From contig NZ_CP137624.1 in NCBI RefSeq assembly GCF_033880585.1, positions 310,001 through 374,000 of the forward strand: a DNA stretch of 64,000 nucleotides, given 5' to 3'. Source of the stretch: Lysinibacillus louembei (lineage in GTDB: Bacteria; Bacillota; Bacilli; Bacillales_A; Planococcaceae). Shown here piece by piece: positions 54,301 through 63,000 of the stretch (its first letter is position 1; the number at the start of each line of letters is the position of its first letter). The notes beneath the pieces were generated by a model. It was not told the origin of the DNA and did not search any database. It worked only from the letters and a program-made list of their open reading frames with translations. The translations under genes and the position numbers were made by a program.

Positions 54301-55094
54301 TCAACTAGTTGCGACTCATAATCTTCACCTACTTCATTAGCTGCAATCACTTTAGGTGACAAGTTAATTTGCGCTGTATCTTTAGAAACTACTGAGGCTG
54401 AATCTAATTGACGTAATCCTAGATAAGTATTTAATTTCCCTGTGATTGTGACCAATTCACCCTCTTGCACATTAAGTGAAGTAGGTCGAACAGAAATGCC
54501 CGCTGTCACATCTTGCATAACGATTGTATTTTTTAATTTTGCTGTTACTCTACCTTGAACCGTTACTGTTGCTCCATCTGGTGATGTAAGTGCATTATTA
54601 ATTGGGACAATTGTTGGTGTATCTGGTGGTGTAACTGTGGCACCAGTGAATGCGATAGCAGTTAATGATTTTATGCCTGCATGTGAACCAAAATACTTCT
54701 CTAAGCTACCTGTTAGTACAATTTCCTTACCTAATGCTGACGGATTTTGTAATATACTAAATGTTGGGCGATCACCTGTCGCTAATTGAATATACAGCAT
54801 TTTTTGGGTATCTGTTTCATTTGGATCTGCTGCAATCGCAACATTTGTATCTTTTACATTTGGACCTGTTGTAATAACGTCCGTTTCCGAATTAACATAA
54901 CCTACAATATAGCCACGGACAGTTGTATTACTAATTTTCTTCGTCGAATCATAGTTAGCAAGTACCTCTGTAACTGTCAACGCCTGCTGTGTATCCGCTT
55001 TCACATTTACCGGCATTGCTGGTGCTACTGCACTAATTACAAGTGCTGAGGCTGCTAACATACTAAATGACTTGCGTAGTTTTCCTCTTTTCAT
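51342..55094 (-). CDS. ExeM/NucH-type extracellular nuclease with OB folds and SLH repeats
   Basis: This is a 1250-residue exported protein: signal peptide (1-33), a DUF6359-like domain (about 38-150), OB-fold segments (about 175-330), a chitobiase/hexosaminidase C-terminal-type module (about 345-415, GGTFIGGTTVKLTATTAN), another YhcR-like OB fold (about 420-525), then an endonuclease/exonuclease/phosphatase domain (about 695-1010). Motifs include GSYNLENFSN, EVQDNDGD, VNHWNSKNGD, VGDFNDFQF and ASDHDP (catalytic Asp-His). A Gly/Asn-rich and Pro/Glu-rich linker leads to three SLH repeats (about 1085-1250). Such enzymes degrade extracellular DNA, for example for phosphate or biofilm remodelling. 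It is paralogous to the nuclease at 60014 onward. Confidence 0.88.
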   Translation of the reverse strand: MKRGKLRKSFSMLAASALVISAVAPAMPVNVKADTQQALTVTEVLANYDSTKKISNTTVRGYIVGYVNSETDVITTGPNVKDTNVAIAADPNETDTQKMLYIQLATGDRPTFSILQNPSALGKEIVLTGSLEKYFGSHAGIKSLTAIAFTGATVTPPDTPTIVPINNALTSPDGATVTVQGRVTAKLKNTIVMQDVTAGISVRPTSLNVQEGELVTITGKLNTYLGLRQLDSASVVSKDTAQINLSPKVIAANEVGEDYESQLVEVQNIKLSGGANGNYTATDGSNTFIVRDENNSLSLLENVNYASIVGIVQQYNNDYQIIPRSVADVTVDPTVLLPPVATPAGGTFIGGTTVKLTATTANAEILYTLDDVDPKIGGATYASPINITEDTTLKAVVKRGDISSPEYSDVITIDYKIVEALRIHDIQGAAHTTKFNNQMVEGVKGIITSSYEVSGAKYYTIQTPDAEIDNNPYTSEGIVLYAGKTNWPIEVGDLVSVTGKVSEYAIEGYTERQTTDLLTTQISVRDDQGGKVTVVEKNVPLPTPIIIDENNLPTGAIDSDNLAVFNPETDAIDFWESLEGMRVQVSNVKAVGPQANGDLTTVFESKATNTKNGGVLLQKDNKNPDIIQFRLEPNGDARKFEVATGDKFVGDIVGVVGYSYQNYKIYAPLDDMKAAFMKGSVELEKTHIVKDPTKLTVGSYNLENFSNNKSKTSDDKAQKLARAFVKDLNSPDIVGVTEVQDNDGDTDKGNAAANESYERLINEIVKAGGVEYKYANIDPINNTDGGAPGANIRVGVLYNPERVQLSDIAAGDATTAVGYENGNLTVNPGRIDPQNDAFKSSRKPLAAQFNFNGEQVIIIVNHWNSKNGDDALYGSKQPVVNKSEVQRKNIATIVEGFINDVKTKNPKANIVAVGDFNDFQFADSVKILENRHMTNMINHLPEEDRYSYVFQGNSQVLDHILVSNNLAKATEIDAIHINADFTDMAGRASDHDPILAQIDVKAANTEPKPDGGNNPGNGGSNPGNGGGNNSGGGNAGGGTTAPETKPEEKPETEKPETPQPEEQEKPAPFTPTDVPANHWAAGYIEKMIEKGLLKGNEKGEVKPDANVTRAQLASILARALSLKADGQAPFSDVSKYAPATQAEIAAIFEAGIAKGVDGQFNPSGETTRAQFALMLYRAYEHVTGEKYTPKGDATFSDLGQYNEETRAAIAMIQELGIATGDNGKFKPTAPATRAHTAKMVINFLEVIESR

Positions 55095-55130
55095 TCCCTT
55101 TGTTCTCCTTTTTCTCCCGAATAGTATTCC

Positions 55131-55170
55131 CCTTTTTATTAATAAAAAGGAAGGATGTCATACTTCCTTC
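55131..55170 (-). promoter_or_regulatory. Leader hairpins upstream of the SLH nuclease gene
   Basis: CCTTTTTATTAATAAAAAGG (55131-55150) is a perfect 20-bp palindrome, and GGAAG...CTTCC (about 55149-55168) is a second hairpin overlapping it. On the minus-strand transcript they would sit at the very 5' end of the message. Confidence 0.45.
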
Positions 55171-55179
55171 ATTGTAGCA
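55171..55179 (-). promoter_or_regulatory. Extended -10 promoter element for the SLH nuclease gene
   Basis: On the minus strand TGC-TACAAT matches an extended -10. No good -35 is seen. The predicted transcript would start a few bases before the leader hairpins. Confidence 0.4.
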
Positions 55180-55280
55180 AATTTGCTATCTATTAAGATA
55201 TAAGTTTTTGTAAATTTTGTTTAAAGGCAAAATTAATCATGAGACTTCAAAAGATTTTCTATTACCTATTTTTAAAGAAA

Positions 55281-55325
55281 ATTAAAACGCACAGACATAA
55301 GTGAAAAATACTTAATTCTGTGCGC
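55281..55325 (-). terminator. Terminator of the second S8 protease gene
   Basis: On the minus strand CGCACAGA...TAAGT pairs with ACTTA...TCTGTGCG, followed by TTTTAATTTT. Confidence 0.8.
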
Positions 55326-55345
55326 CTTATTTATTTCAGTAACAA

Positions 55346-58300
55346 TTAACGATTTTCAATAACCTCTAAGAAGTTAATCACCATTTTTGATGCATGTGCG
55401 CGAGTTGCTGGGTTTGTTGGGTTAAATTTGCCATTGTCTCCTGCTGCAATACCTAACTCTTGAACCATCGCAATTGCTGCTCGCGTTTCTGCATTATAGT
55501 TGCCTAAATCCTTAAACGTTGCGTCACCTTTTGGTGCATATTTTTCACCTGTCGCAACTTCATATGCACGGTATAGCATTAATGCAAGCTGTGCACGTGA
55601 AATTTCGTTAGATGGCATATACTTACCATCAGTTCCTTTCGCAATACCCGCTTCGAAAATAGCTGCAATTTCAGCTTGTGTTTCTGATGCGTATTTGCTT
55701 ACATCGCTAAATGGTGCATTGCTATTCGCCGTTAGACCTAGTGCTCGCGCTAAAATGGATGCAAACTGTGCACGTGTTACATTGGCATTTGGCTTTACTT
55801 CACCTTTTTCATTTCCTTTTAATAGACCTTTTTCAATCATTTTGCCAATATAGCTTGCTGCCCAGTGATTAGCTGGTAAGTCTGTTGGCACGAATGGTGC
55901 TGGTTTCTCCTGCTCTTCTGGCTTCGTTGTTTCTTCCTCAGGCTTTTCAGCTTCTGGCTTTTCTGCTGGTTGAGCCTCAGGTGCTGTTGCTCCACCTCCG
56001 CCGCCAGCGCCACCTGATCCACCGCCAGAATTGTTAGCACGTACTGTTACAGGAATTTCAACTGTATTTACCCCGTACTTAACTGTAATTGTTGTTGTGC
56101 CTGACGCTTTAGCTTTTACTAAACCTTTTGATATCTCAACAACATTGTTATTTGCAACTGTATATGTTGCTTTTTGAGTTACATCTACAACTTTATCTGA
56201 TACAAATGTTGTTGGGCGAGCTGGACCATCTGATGATGATGCATTATTTGATTTATATTGTACATATGAATGATTAGTATTAGTTGGTGCATCAAATGAT
56301 GCTTTTTCTATAATACTTGTTTTCACTACATTGTTCTTCATTATTGAAGTAAGATTTGGGCGTAATGAGGATTGAAGTAGGTCCCTCACATTCTTCACAT
56401 TATTAAACTCCACATCAATATCATACTCATTATAATTTCCAGCAGCATCTTCTGCTCCCAAAACCAAAACATCTGTTGATGGATTGAACTCTGCTATATC
56501 AAAATTGAAAGTACCATCCTCATTTAATTCGATAAGGTCAAGAGCAACAATATCATCGTTGCGTAATACTGCATAGAACGCTATTAGTTTATCCTCTAAT
56601 TTAATATCTAAACCGAAGGAATTAGCTGTAGCAATTTGCTCAATATAATCGTCAACTACTGTCCCTTCCACTGTAAGACTTGCGCTATCGCCTGTAACGA
56701 TAGTGCCTGTATCACCACTAGTTACAAAGCTAGAAACACTACCAATATTTAATTCATGCGCTGTCACATTTACATCGAATTCTGTTGGCGTTGATTTAAT
56801 AAATATTGGACCTACATCCTTAAAGACTTCTCCTGTTTCTGCTAATCCAGTGAAATCAATTGTATAAACGCCATCGGGGATACGTTCTTCCCCAGTTGCT
56901 CCATGTGGATAGTAGCCACCTGTAATTGGTAATCTCCATGCGCCTGCTGGAATGGCACCTCCATCTAAGTAACCAATGTAGCCATCTTCATACAGACCAC
57001 CATCTGGATTACTTAAATCCCATAGCTCAATAATACTATTTTGGACATCTCCAGTTAACTTAAAGAATAATCCAGCATATGGGTCATTATTTTTAATGCC
57101 TTCTGCCAAGGATAAATCTTCAATAAGTACTTCTCCTGCTGTATCAGCTAGTAATAGGTATTCAAGTGCCACTGGTGCAACGCCACCTAAATCAGCTGAG
57201 AATGGTAATGAGATAACTGAATATGTTCCAGCTGGTACAGTTGTTTTCTCTACAACATTTAATTGAACAGAGCTACCTGCTGTCATGTTTAGAGAAGTTT
57301 GATCAACCGTTAATGATACTCCATCTGGGCCAATTGTAGTTGGCGTAATATGAATATAACCAAATAACTCATCACCGAACTTAGCAGCTACATTTTGAGA
57401 AGCAGTAAGTTTAACAGTTATGCGCTCTTCTCCATTTAAAGTAAATGATGTTTTATCAACAGTTACTTGAGCATCACCAAGACTTTTCAATGTATCAACA
57501 GTTACTAAGTAACTACCGCCTATACCGTTTATATCTTTCACAACAATTTCTTTTGTTACTTCAATATTTTGGTCTTTAATTGGCTGTGGACCGAATGTTA
57601 CTGAGCCTTTTTCATGTGCTACGATTGCGCCACTAGCATCACGTTTCGCCGTATCTTGTACATACGCAAGTAAGCTTGGGAATGCTGCCTCATATGCATT
57701 AACACGTCCAGCACCTTGATCATATACATCATAGTTATCTGTATTTAAAACTGTTGCTGTATTAGCTAATGCAACTTTCACATCAAATGGCGTCCAATTT
57801 GGATTAGCTTGTTTAATTAATGCTGCAATTCCAGCAACATGAGGTGTCGCCATTGATGTTCCTGTTTTACGATCATATGCCTTGCTAGTTTCAACTGGTA
57901 CTCTTTGTTCAACACTCGTTTTATATGTTGGAATTGTTGACATAATATTTGTACCAGGTGCTACTATATCAGGCTTAATATCATAGTTTGGTACAGACGG
58001 ACCACGTGAGCTTGATTCGTTCATTTCGTCTCCAATAGATGTCATTGAACCATGAATATCAAAGCTTACTGTTCCATCAGTTGTAACTAATGCCTCACGA
58101 ATAGCTAGTCCATCTGTAACAGACATATCGTATGTTGGAATAAAATCAAAAGAATCTCCTAAAAATGTTCCTGAAGGTCCTGGTGCATTTGTTCCTCCTA
58201 CAAAATTGTGGATAATAGCACCGACTGCACCATTCTGTTTCGCATATGCCATCTTATCTACAAATGCAATATCCCCACGTGAGATAAGCGCAATTTTACC

Positions 58301-59698
58301 ATCTACATCAACATCTGCTGTATAATCCTCTGCTTTCCCTAGCCCTGGTACTGCAACTAATTCAAATTCCCCTGCTAGTTGTGTTGATAAATTTTTACCA
58401 AATGTTGTTGCCATTAAATTTAATTGATCAGACCATTCAAAGTCACCTGCTTTTACAGACACTGTTGAATAATATGCTGCTTCTGGATTTGTTGAGTTAC
58501 CTACAGCAATACCTAATGGCGCTGTTGAAGGTGTACCCATTGTTCCACGATTTGGACCCGAGTTCCCTGTTGCAACAACTGGGATAACACCGGCTAATGC
58601 TGCGTTATTAATTGCAAATGAGCTTGCATCATTTTCAGAGTTAGAGCCACCACCTAATGAAAGGTTAATAACATCCATCTGTTGCTCCACAGCATATTCA
58701 ATTGCTTTAATAATATCAGTTGTTGAACCACTTCCATATGCTCCCAATACACGATAAGAGTATAAGTCCACTTTTGGCGCAATTCCTTTAATACCATATG
58801 GATTATTTCCAAGTGCTGCAATTGTCCCAGCGACATGGGTACCATGAGAAGTCGAGTATTCACTTCCCTTAGCATTTACAAGCGGTTGGTTCGCTGGCTT
58901 CTCTAAAGGCTTTGTTTCCGTTGCATCATTCTCAGCGCGTTGGAAATTATAAAGTTTTGGATCATGTGTAACAAAGTTTCTTTCACCTACAACATTTAAA
59001 TCTGGGTGAGTTTTATCAATCCCTGTATCTAATACCGCAACTTTAATTCCTTGCCCTTCAAATCCTTTATTCCAAAGCTTTTCAATACCTAAAAATGAAT
59101 TGCTTGTATTCATATATGCGTCAAACTGTTGCTCATCTGGTTGAAGTTTAGATGCTATCATATCTTCTTCGAACGCGTACATTTCAGCATCAGGTTCGAT
59201 TAATGTAATGCCATCAATCTCTAGTAGCTTCTCTAAATCATCAGCCTTTACTTCTGCCGCAAAGCCATTTAATACAGTATTGTATGTATAGCCTTGCTCA
59301 AATGAAATATTTTCTTCAATCATTTCTTCAGCAACTTGCTCTTGCTGTGAAATAACACGTTGTTCTACTTTTTTCGCCTCATTAGCTGTAAAAGATTTCC
59401 CAGCTAATTCTTTAATTCCTTTTTCAAGTGCTACAGGTTTTTCTGATAAATGTACAATAACCTTTACACTTTGATTACCAGACACTCCTTGTAAGTCTGG
59501 ATGTAGTCTAGCTGCACCATTTAATACTTCCAATTGCTCAGCAATCGCTGATTTCGCTTGTAGTGTAGCTGCATCAAATGGTGATTTTAGCTTGCTAAAA
59601 TCACTGTTCGCCGATGCCTGCATTGGCGAAAGCATGCTGAGAATCATAATGAATGCTATAAAAATAGCAAAAAATCGATTACTCCCCTTGTTTCTCAA
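55346..59698 (-). CDS. Vpr-like S8 serine protease with C-terminal SLH repeats (copy 2)
   Basis: The protein is 1450 residues from the TTG at 59698, which has GGGGAGG 7 nt upstream and begins the signal peptide; an ATG at 59743 is in frame but not supported. The layout matches copy 1: propeptide, subtilisin catalytic domain with Asp in AVLDTGIDKTHPD, His in STSHGTHVAG and Ser in GTSMATPHVAG, PA insertion, beta-sandwich modules, a Gly- and Pro/Glu-rich linker and three SLH repeats. The catalytic part is strikingly like copy 1; the region after about residue 830 is more diverged. Both should be wall-anchored proteases. It has its own promoter and a stable leader hairpin. Confidence 0.9.
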   Translation of the reverse strand: MRNKGSNRFFAIFIAFIMILSMLSPMQASANSDFSKLKSPFDAATLQAKSAIAEQLEVLNGAARLHPDLQGVSGNQSVKVIVHLSEKPVALEKGIKELAGKSFTANEAKKVEQRVISQQEQVAEEMIEENISFEQGYTYNTVLNGFAAEVKADDLEKLLEIDGITLIEPDAEMYAFEEDMIASKLQPDEQQFDAYMNTSNSFLGIEKLWNKGFEGQGIKVAVLDTGIDKTHPDLNVVGERNFVTHDPKLYNFQRAENDATETKPLEKPANQPLVNAKGSEYSTSHGTHVAGTIAALGNNPYGIKGIAPKVDLYSYRVLGAYGSGSTTDIIKAIEYAVEQQMDVINLSLGGGSNSENDASSFAINNAALAGVIPVVATGNSGPNRGTMGTPSTAPLGIAVGNSTNPEAAYYSTVSVKAGDFEWSDQLNLMATTFGKNLSTQLAGEFELVAVPGLGKAEDYTADVDVDGKIALISRGDIAFVDKMAYAKQNGAVGAIIHNFVGGTNAPGPSGTFLGDSFDFIPTYDMSVTDGLAIREALVTTDGTVSFDIHGSMTSIGDEMNESSSRGPSVPNYDIKPDIVAPGTNIMSTIPTYKTSVEQRVPVETSKAYDRKTGTSMATPHVAGIAALIKQANPNWTPFDVKVALANTATVLNTDNYDVYDQGAGRVNAYEAAFPSLLAYVQDTAKRDASGAIVAHEKGSVTFGPQPIKDQNIEVTKEIVVKDINGIGGSYLVTVDTLKSLGDAQVTVDKTSFTLNGEERITVKLTASQNVAAKFGDELFGYIHITPTTIGPDGVSLTVDQTSLNMTAGSSVQLNVVEKTTVPAGTYSVISLPFSADLGGVAPVALEYLLLADTAGEVLIEDLSLAEGIKNNDPYAGLFFKLTGDVQNSIIELWDLSNPDGGLYEDGYIGYLDGGAIPAGAWRLPITGGYYPHGATGEERIPDGVYTIDFTGLAETGEVFKDVGPIFIKSTPTEFDVNVTAHELNIGSVSSFVTSGDTGTIVTGDSASLTVEGTVVDDYIEQIATANSFGLDIKLEDKLIAFYAVLRNDDIVALDLIELNEDGTFNFDIAEFNPSTDVLVLGAEDAAGNYNEYDIDVEFNNVKNVRDLLQSSLRPNLTSIMKNNVVKTSIIEKASFDAPTNTNHSYVQYKSNNASSSDGPARPTTFVSDKVVDVTQKATYTVANNNVVEISKGLVKAKASGTTTITVKYGVNTVEIPVTVRANNSGGGSGGAGGGGGATAPEAQPAEKPEAEKPEEETTKPEEQEKPAPFVPTDLPANHWAASYIGKMIEKGLLKGNEKGEVKPNANVTRAQFASILARALGLTANSNAPFSDVSKYASETQAEIAAIFEAGIAKGTDGKYMPSNEISRAQLALMLYRAYEVATGEKYAPKGDATFKDLGNYNAETRAAIAMVQELGIAAGDNGKFNPTNPATRAHASKMVINFLEVIENR

Positions 59699-59743
59699 AA
59701 CTATTCCTCCCCTTAATAAGTTACTATCATCCCCATATTGCAA

Positions 59744-59788
59744 ACTACTAGGTTCCTCTTAGTAAAAAGGAACCTAGTAGTTTATATT
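59744..59788 (-). promoter_or_regulatory. Leader hairpin upstream of S8 protease copy 2
   Basis: AAACTACTAGGTTCC and GGAACCTAGTAGTTT form a perfect 15-bp stem with a 12-base loop. It lies about 45 nt upstream of the TTG start, within the predicted leader, and has no T-run on the coding strand, so it is not a terminator for this gene. Confidence 0.5.
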
Positions 59789-59828
59789 TCGTCTTAAATT
59801 GACAAAATACTTTTACAATATATTCATA

Positions 59829-59857
59829 AAGATACAATTCTACGAAATAAACGTCAA
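59829..59857 (-). promoter_or_regulatory. Sigma-A-type promoter for S8 protease copy 2
   Basis: On the minus strand TTGACG (59857-59852) and TATCTT (59834-59829) are 17 bp apart. It implies a leader of about 120 nt containing the hairpin. Confidence 0.5.
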
Positions 59858-59952
59858 CTAGATTTCTGATAAAATAGATTTTTTAATTAATTCAAACTAT
59901 TCTTATTTGTTATATGATAGTTCTAAAGGACTAAAATCACCTTTTGATTATC

Positions 59953-60000
59953 TAAAAAATAACAGCCTTTCTTTGCTATTATTCTCACAAAGAAAGGCTG
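59953..60000 (-). terminator. Terminator of the nuclease fusion gene
   Basis: CAGCCTTTCTTTG pairs perfectly with CAAAGAAAGGCTG; on the minus strand it is followed by TTATTTTTTAG. Confidence 0.85.
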
Positions 60001-60013
60001 TTTATTTATATGA

Positions 60014-63000
60014 TTATGATGCTTTTGGTAATGCTTTTTCTGTTTGCCAAATCAATTGTACCCATTGTGGGTTGTCAATGAATGGGTTGCGGTTGCCTTG
60101 AATTTCATAGATTTTTTCGTTGCGTGCACGCTCGATTTCATCTACTGGATCTTGTAAATGCCATTGCAATAATACAGACAGCTTACCATGATATGGAGCT
60201 GTGCCATTGTTCAATTTTTCATTTAGCTCAAGGTCAACACGATCGCCTTGCTCATAGCGAGTTGCCATGTAAAATAGCATACGGGCTACGTCGCCTTTGA
60301 CGCGATTTGGTGGCTCAAATGATGTGCTCGTTTTAAAACAGCCATCACAGCCTTTCACACCGCTTCCACCATTATCGAAATCTAAATTGCCACGCGAGCT
60401 GTTCACTTGCACATCCGTTGCACGTAAATGATGAATATCTGTTCCCGGCCCTACAGACGTGCCAAAATTACCATGTGATTTTGCCCACACATGCTCACGA
60501 TTCCAGTTCCCAACATTTCCACCATTTAAGCTTTTAGCGCGCGATTCGCCTGAATATAACAAAATTACATTGTTTGGGTTGTTTGGATCTTCATCTGTTT
60601 GCTTTAATGCATCCCATACTTGGTCGTATGTTAGCTTTTTATGATCTGAAATAATTGTGTGTAGAGCTGCTTTTAAAGCAGCTCCCTCCTTGCCATAAGC
60701 AGCAGCATAATAGTCATTTTGCTCTGGCTTACTTTCAACAATAGCCGTAAAGCGTGCAGTTGTTGTCAGCTTGCCATCATTTGCTGTTACAGCTACAAGA
60801 TGCGTACCTTCCGCTAATTGAAGCGTTAGTATGCCATTTTTGATTTCACCTAAAGTTGATGTAAATGTTAATGCATCATTTTCTGCATCTGTAAAATGCT
60901 TTGTTACATCAATTGTTACAGCTTCGCCAGCTGTCACTGTTACATTATCAAAAGGCTTTGCTACGATAGGTGCTGTATTTTTCTTGCCTACATAAGAAAA
61001 CTTAATATTGCTTTCTTTTGCACCGTTTTTATAAACGATTTCTTGAATGTTATCAGCACCACGTACTTCAGATGCTTTCGTGCCCTCGATAATTAGTTGC
61101 TTCACTTCCGCACCTTCGAAGTCGATAACCGCATTTTTATGAACGGATGCAAAACGTACAACATTATTTTTTAACGCGTCACCTGTGAATTCACCGTAAG
61201 CACCTTTAAACTCGATACCCTCTTTAATAAATGTCGTACCAGTTACTTTCACTGCTACATTTGGACCATTAATTTTTAACTTTTTATCGTTCACATTATG
61301 ATACGTAAAATGCTTAATTGGTGCATTTGGCTTCGTATCTTTATCTTTGCCTGGCTGCTCAGGCTCTACAGCTGTAGGCTTAATATCTACTTGCACTAAA
61401 ACTGGGTCATGGTCACTTGCGCGTCCTGCCATATCTGTGAAGTCTGCATTAATATGAATTGCATCAACCTCTGTTTTTGCTGCTAAATTATTCGATACTA
61501 AAATATGATCAAGCACTTGAGAATTTCCTTGGAACACATATGTGTAACGGTCGTTCTCAGGTAGCTTATTGATCATATTTGTCATATGACGGCTTTCTAA
61601 AATACTCATCGCCTCTGAAAATTGGAAGTCATTAAAATCACCAACAGCTACAATATTAGCATCAGGATTTTTCGTTTTCACATCATGAATAAAGCCTTCT
61701 ACAATTGTTGCGATTTTTTTGCGCTGTACTTCGCTACCATAATAAGGGGGCTGCTTAGAACCGAATACTGGTGTATCCCCATTTTTCGAATTCCAATGAT
61801 TAACAACAACGATAACTTGCTCACCATTAAAATCAAATTGTGCCACTAATGGCTTACGACTGCTCTTAAATGCTTCATTTTGTGGGTCAATACGCCCTGG
61901 ATTTAATGTTAAACTACCATTTTCATAGCCAACTGCTGTCGTTGCATCACCTGCTGGTAAATCAGCTAATGTTACGCGCGCTGGATTGTATAAGAAACCT
62001 ACACGAATATTCGCATTTGGTGCGCCTCCATCTTCATTGTTGATAGGGTCAATATTGGCATATGCATACTTCACGCCACCAGCTTTAACAATTTCATTAA
62101 TTAAACGCTCATAGCTTTCATTTGCTGCAGCATCTCCTGCGCTTGCACCATTATTATCTTGCACTTCCGTTACCCCAACGATATCAGGGCTTTGTAAATC
62201 TTTAACAAATGCGCGTGCTAGCTTTGCTGCCTTATCTGCAGACGTTTCCTTCGTATTATTAGAGAAGTTTTCTAAGTTATATGAACCAATTGTTAGCTTC
62301 TTGTCATCTTTTACAATATGCGTTTGCTCTGGTGTTACTGAACTCTTTACATGAGCATTTTGCATTGCTGCAAGATTCGCATAAATTTTATAGTTTTGAT
62401 AAGAGTAGCCAACAACGCCAACGATATCGCCTACAAATTTATCACCTGTCGACACTTCAAATTCACGCGCTGCCCCATTTGGCTCTAAACGGAATTGGAT
62501 GCGATCTGCATTTTGATTATCCTTCTCTAAAAGAATACCGCCATGCTTCGTGTTCGTCGCTTTCCCCTCTAACACTGTTACTAAATCACCATTTGCCTGT
62601 GGGCCAACTGCTTTGACATTCGATACTTGTACACGCATACCTTCTAGGCTTTCCCAGAAATCAATTGCATCTGTTTCTGGGTTAAATACTGTTAAATTAT
62701 CACTATCAATCGCATTCGATGGCAAATTGCTTGCATCAATTACAACTGGTGTTGGTAGTTTAACATTTTTCTGCAATACCGTTACTTTGCCACCTTGGTC
62801 GTCCCGCACATTAATTTGTGTCGTTAATAAATCCGTCGTTTGGCGATCTGCATAGCCTTCGATTGCATATTCAGACACTTTCCCTGTTACCGAAACTAAG
62901 TCCCCAACTTCGATTGGCCATTTATTGCGACCTGAGTACAATAAAATGCCTTCTGATGTGTGAGGGTCATTGTCCATCAGCTCATCAGGTGTTTGAATTG

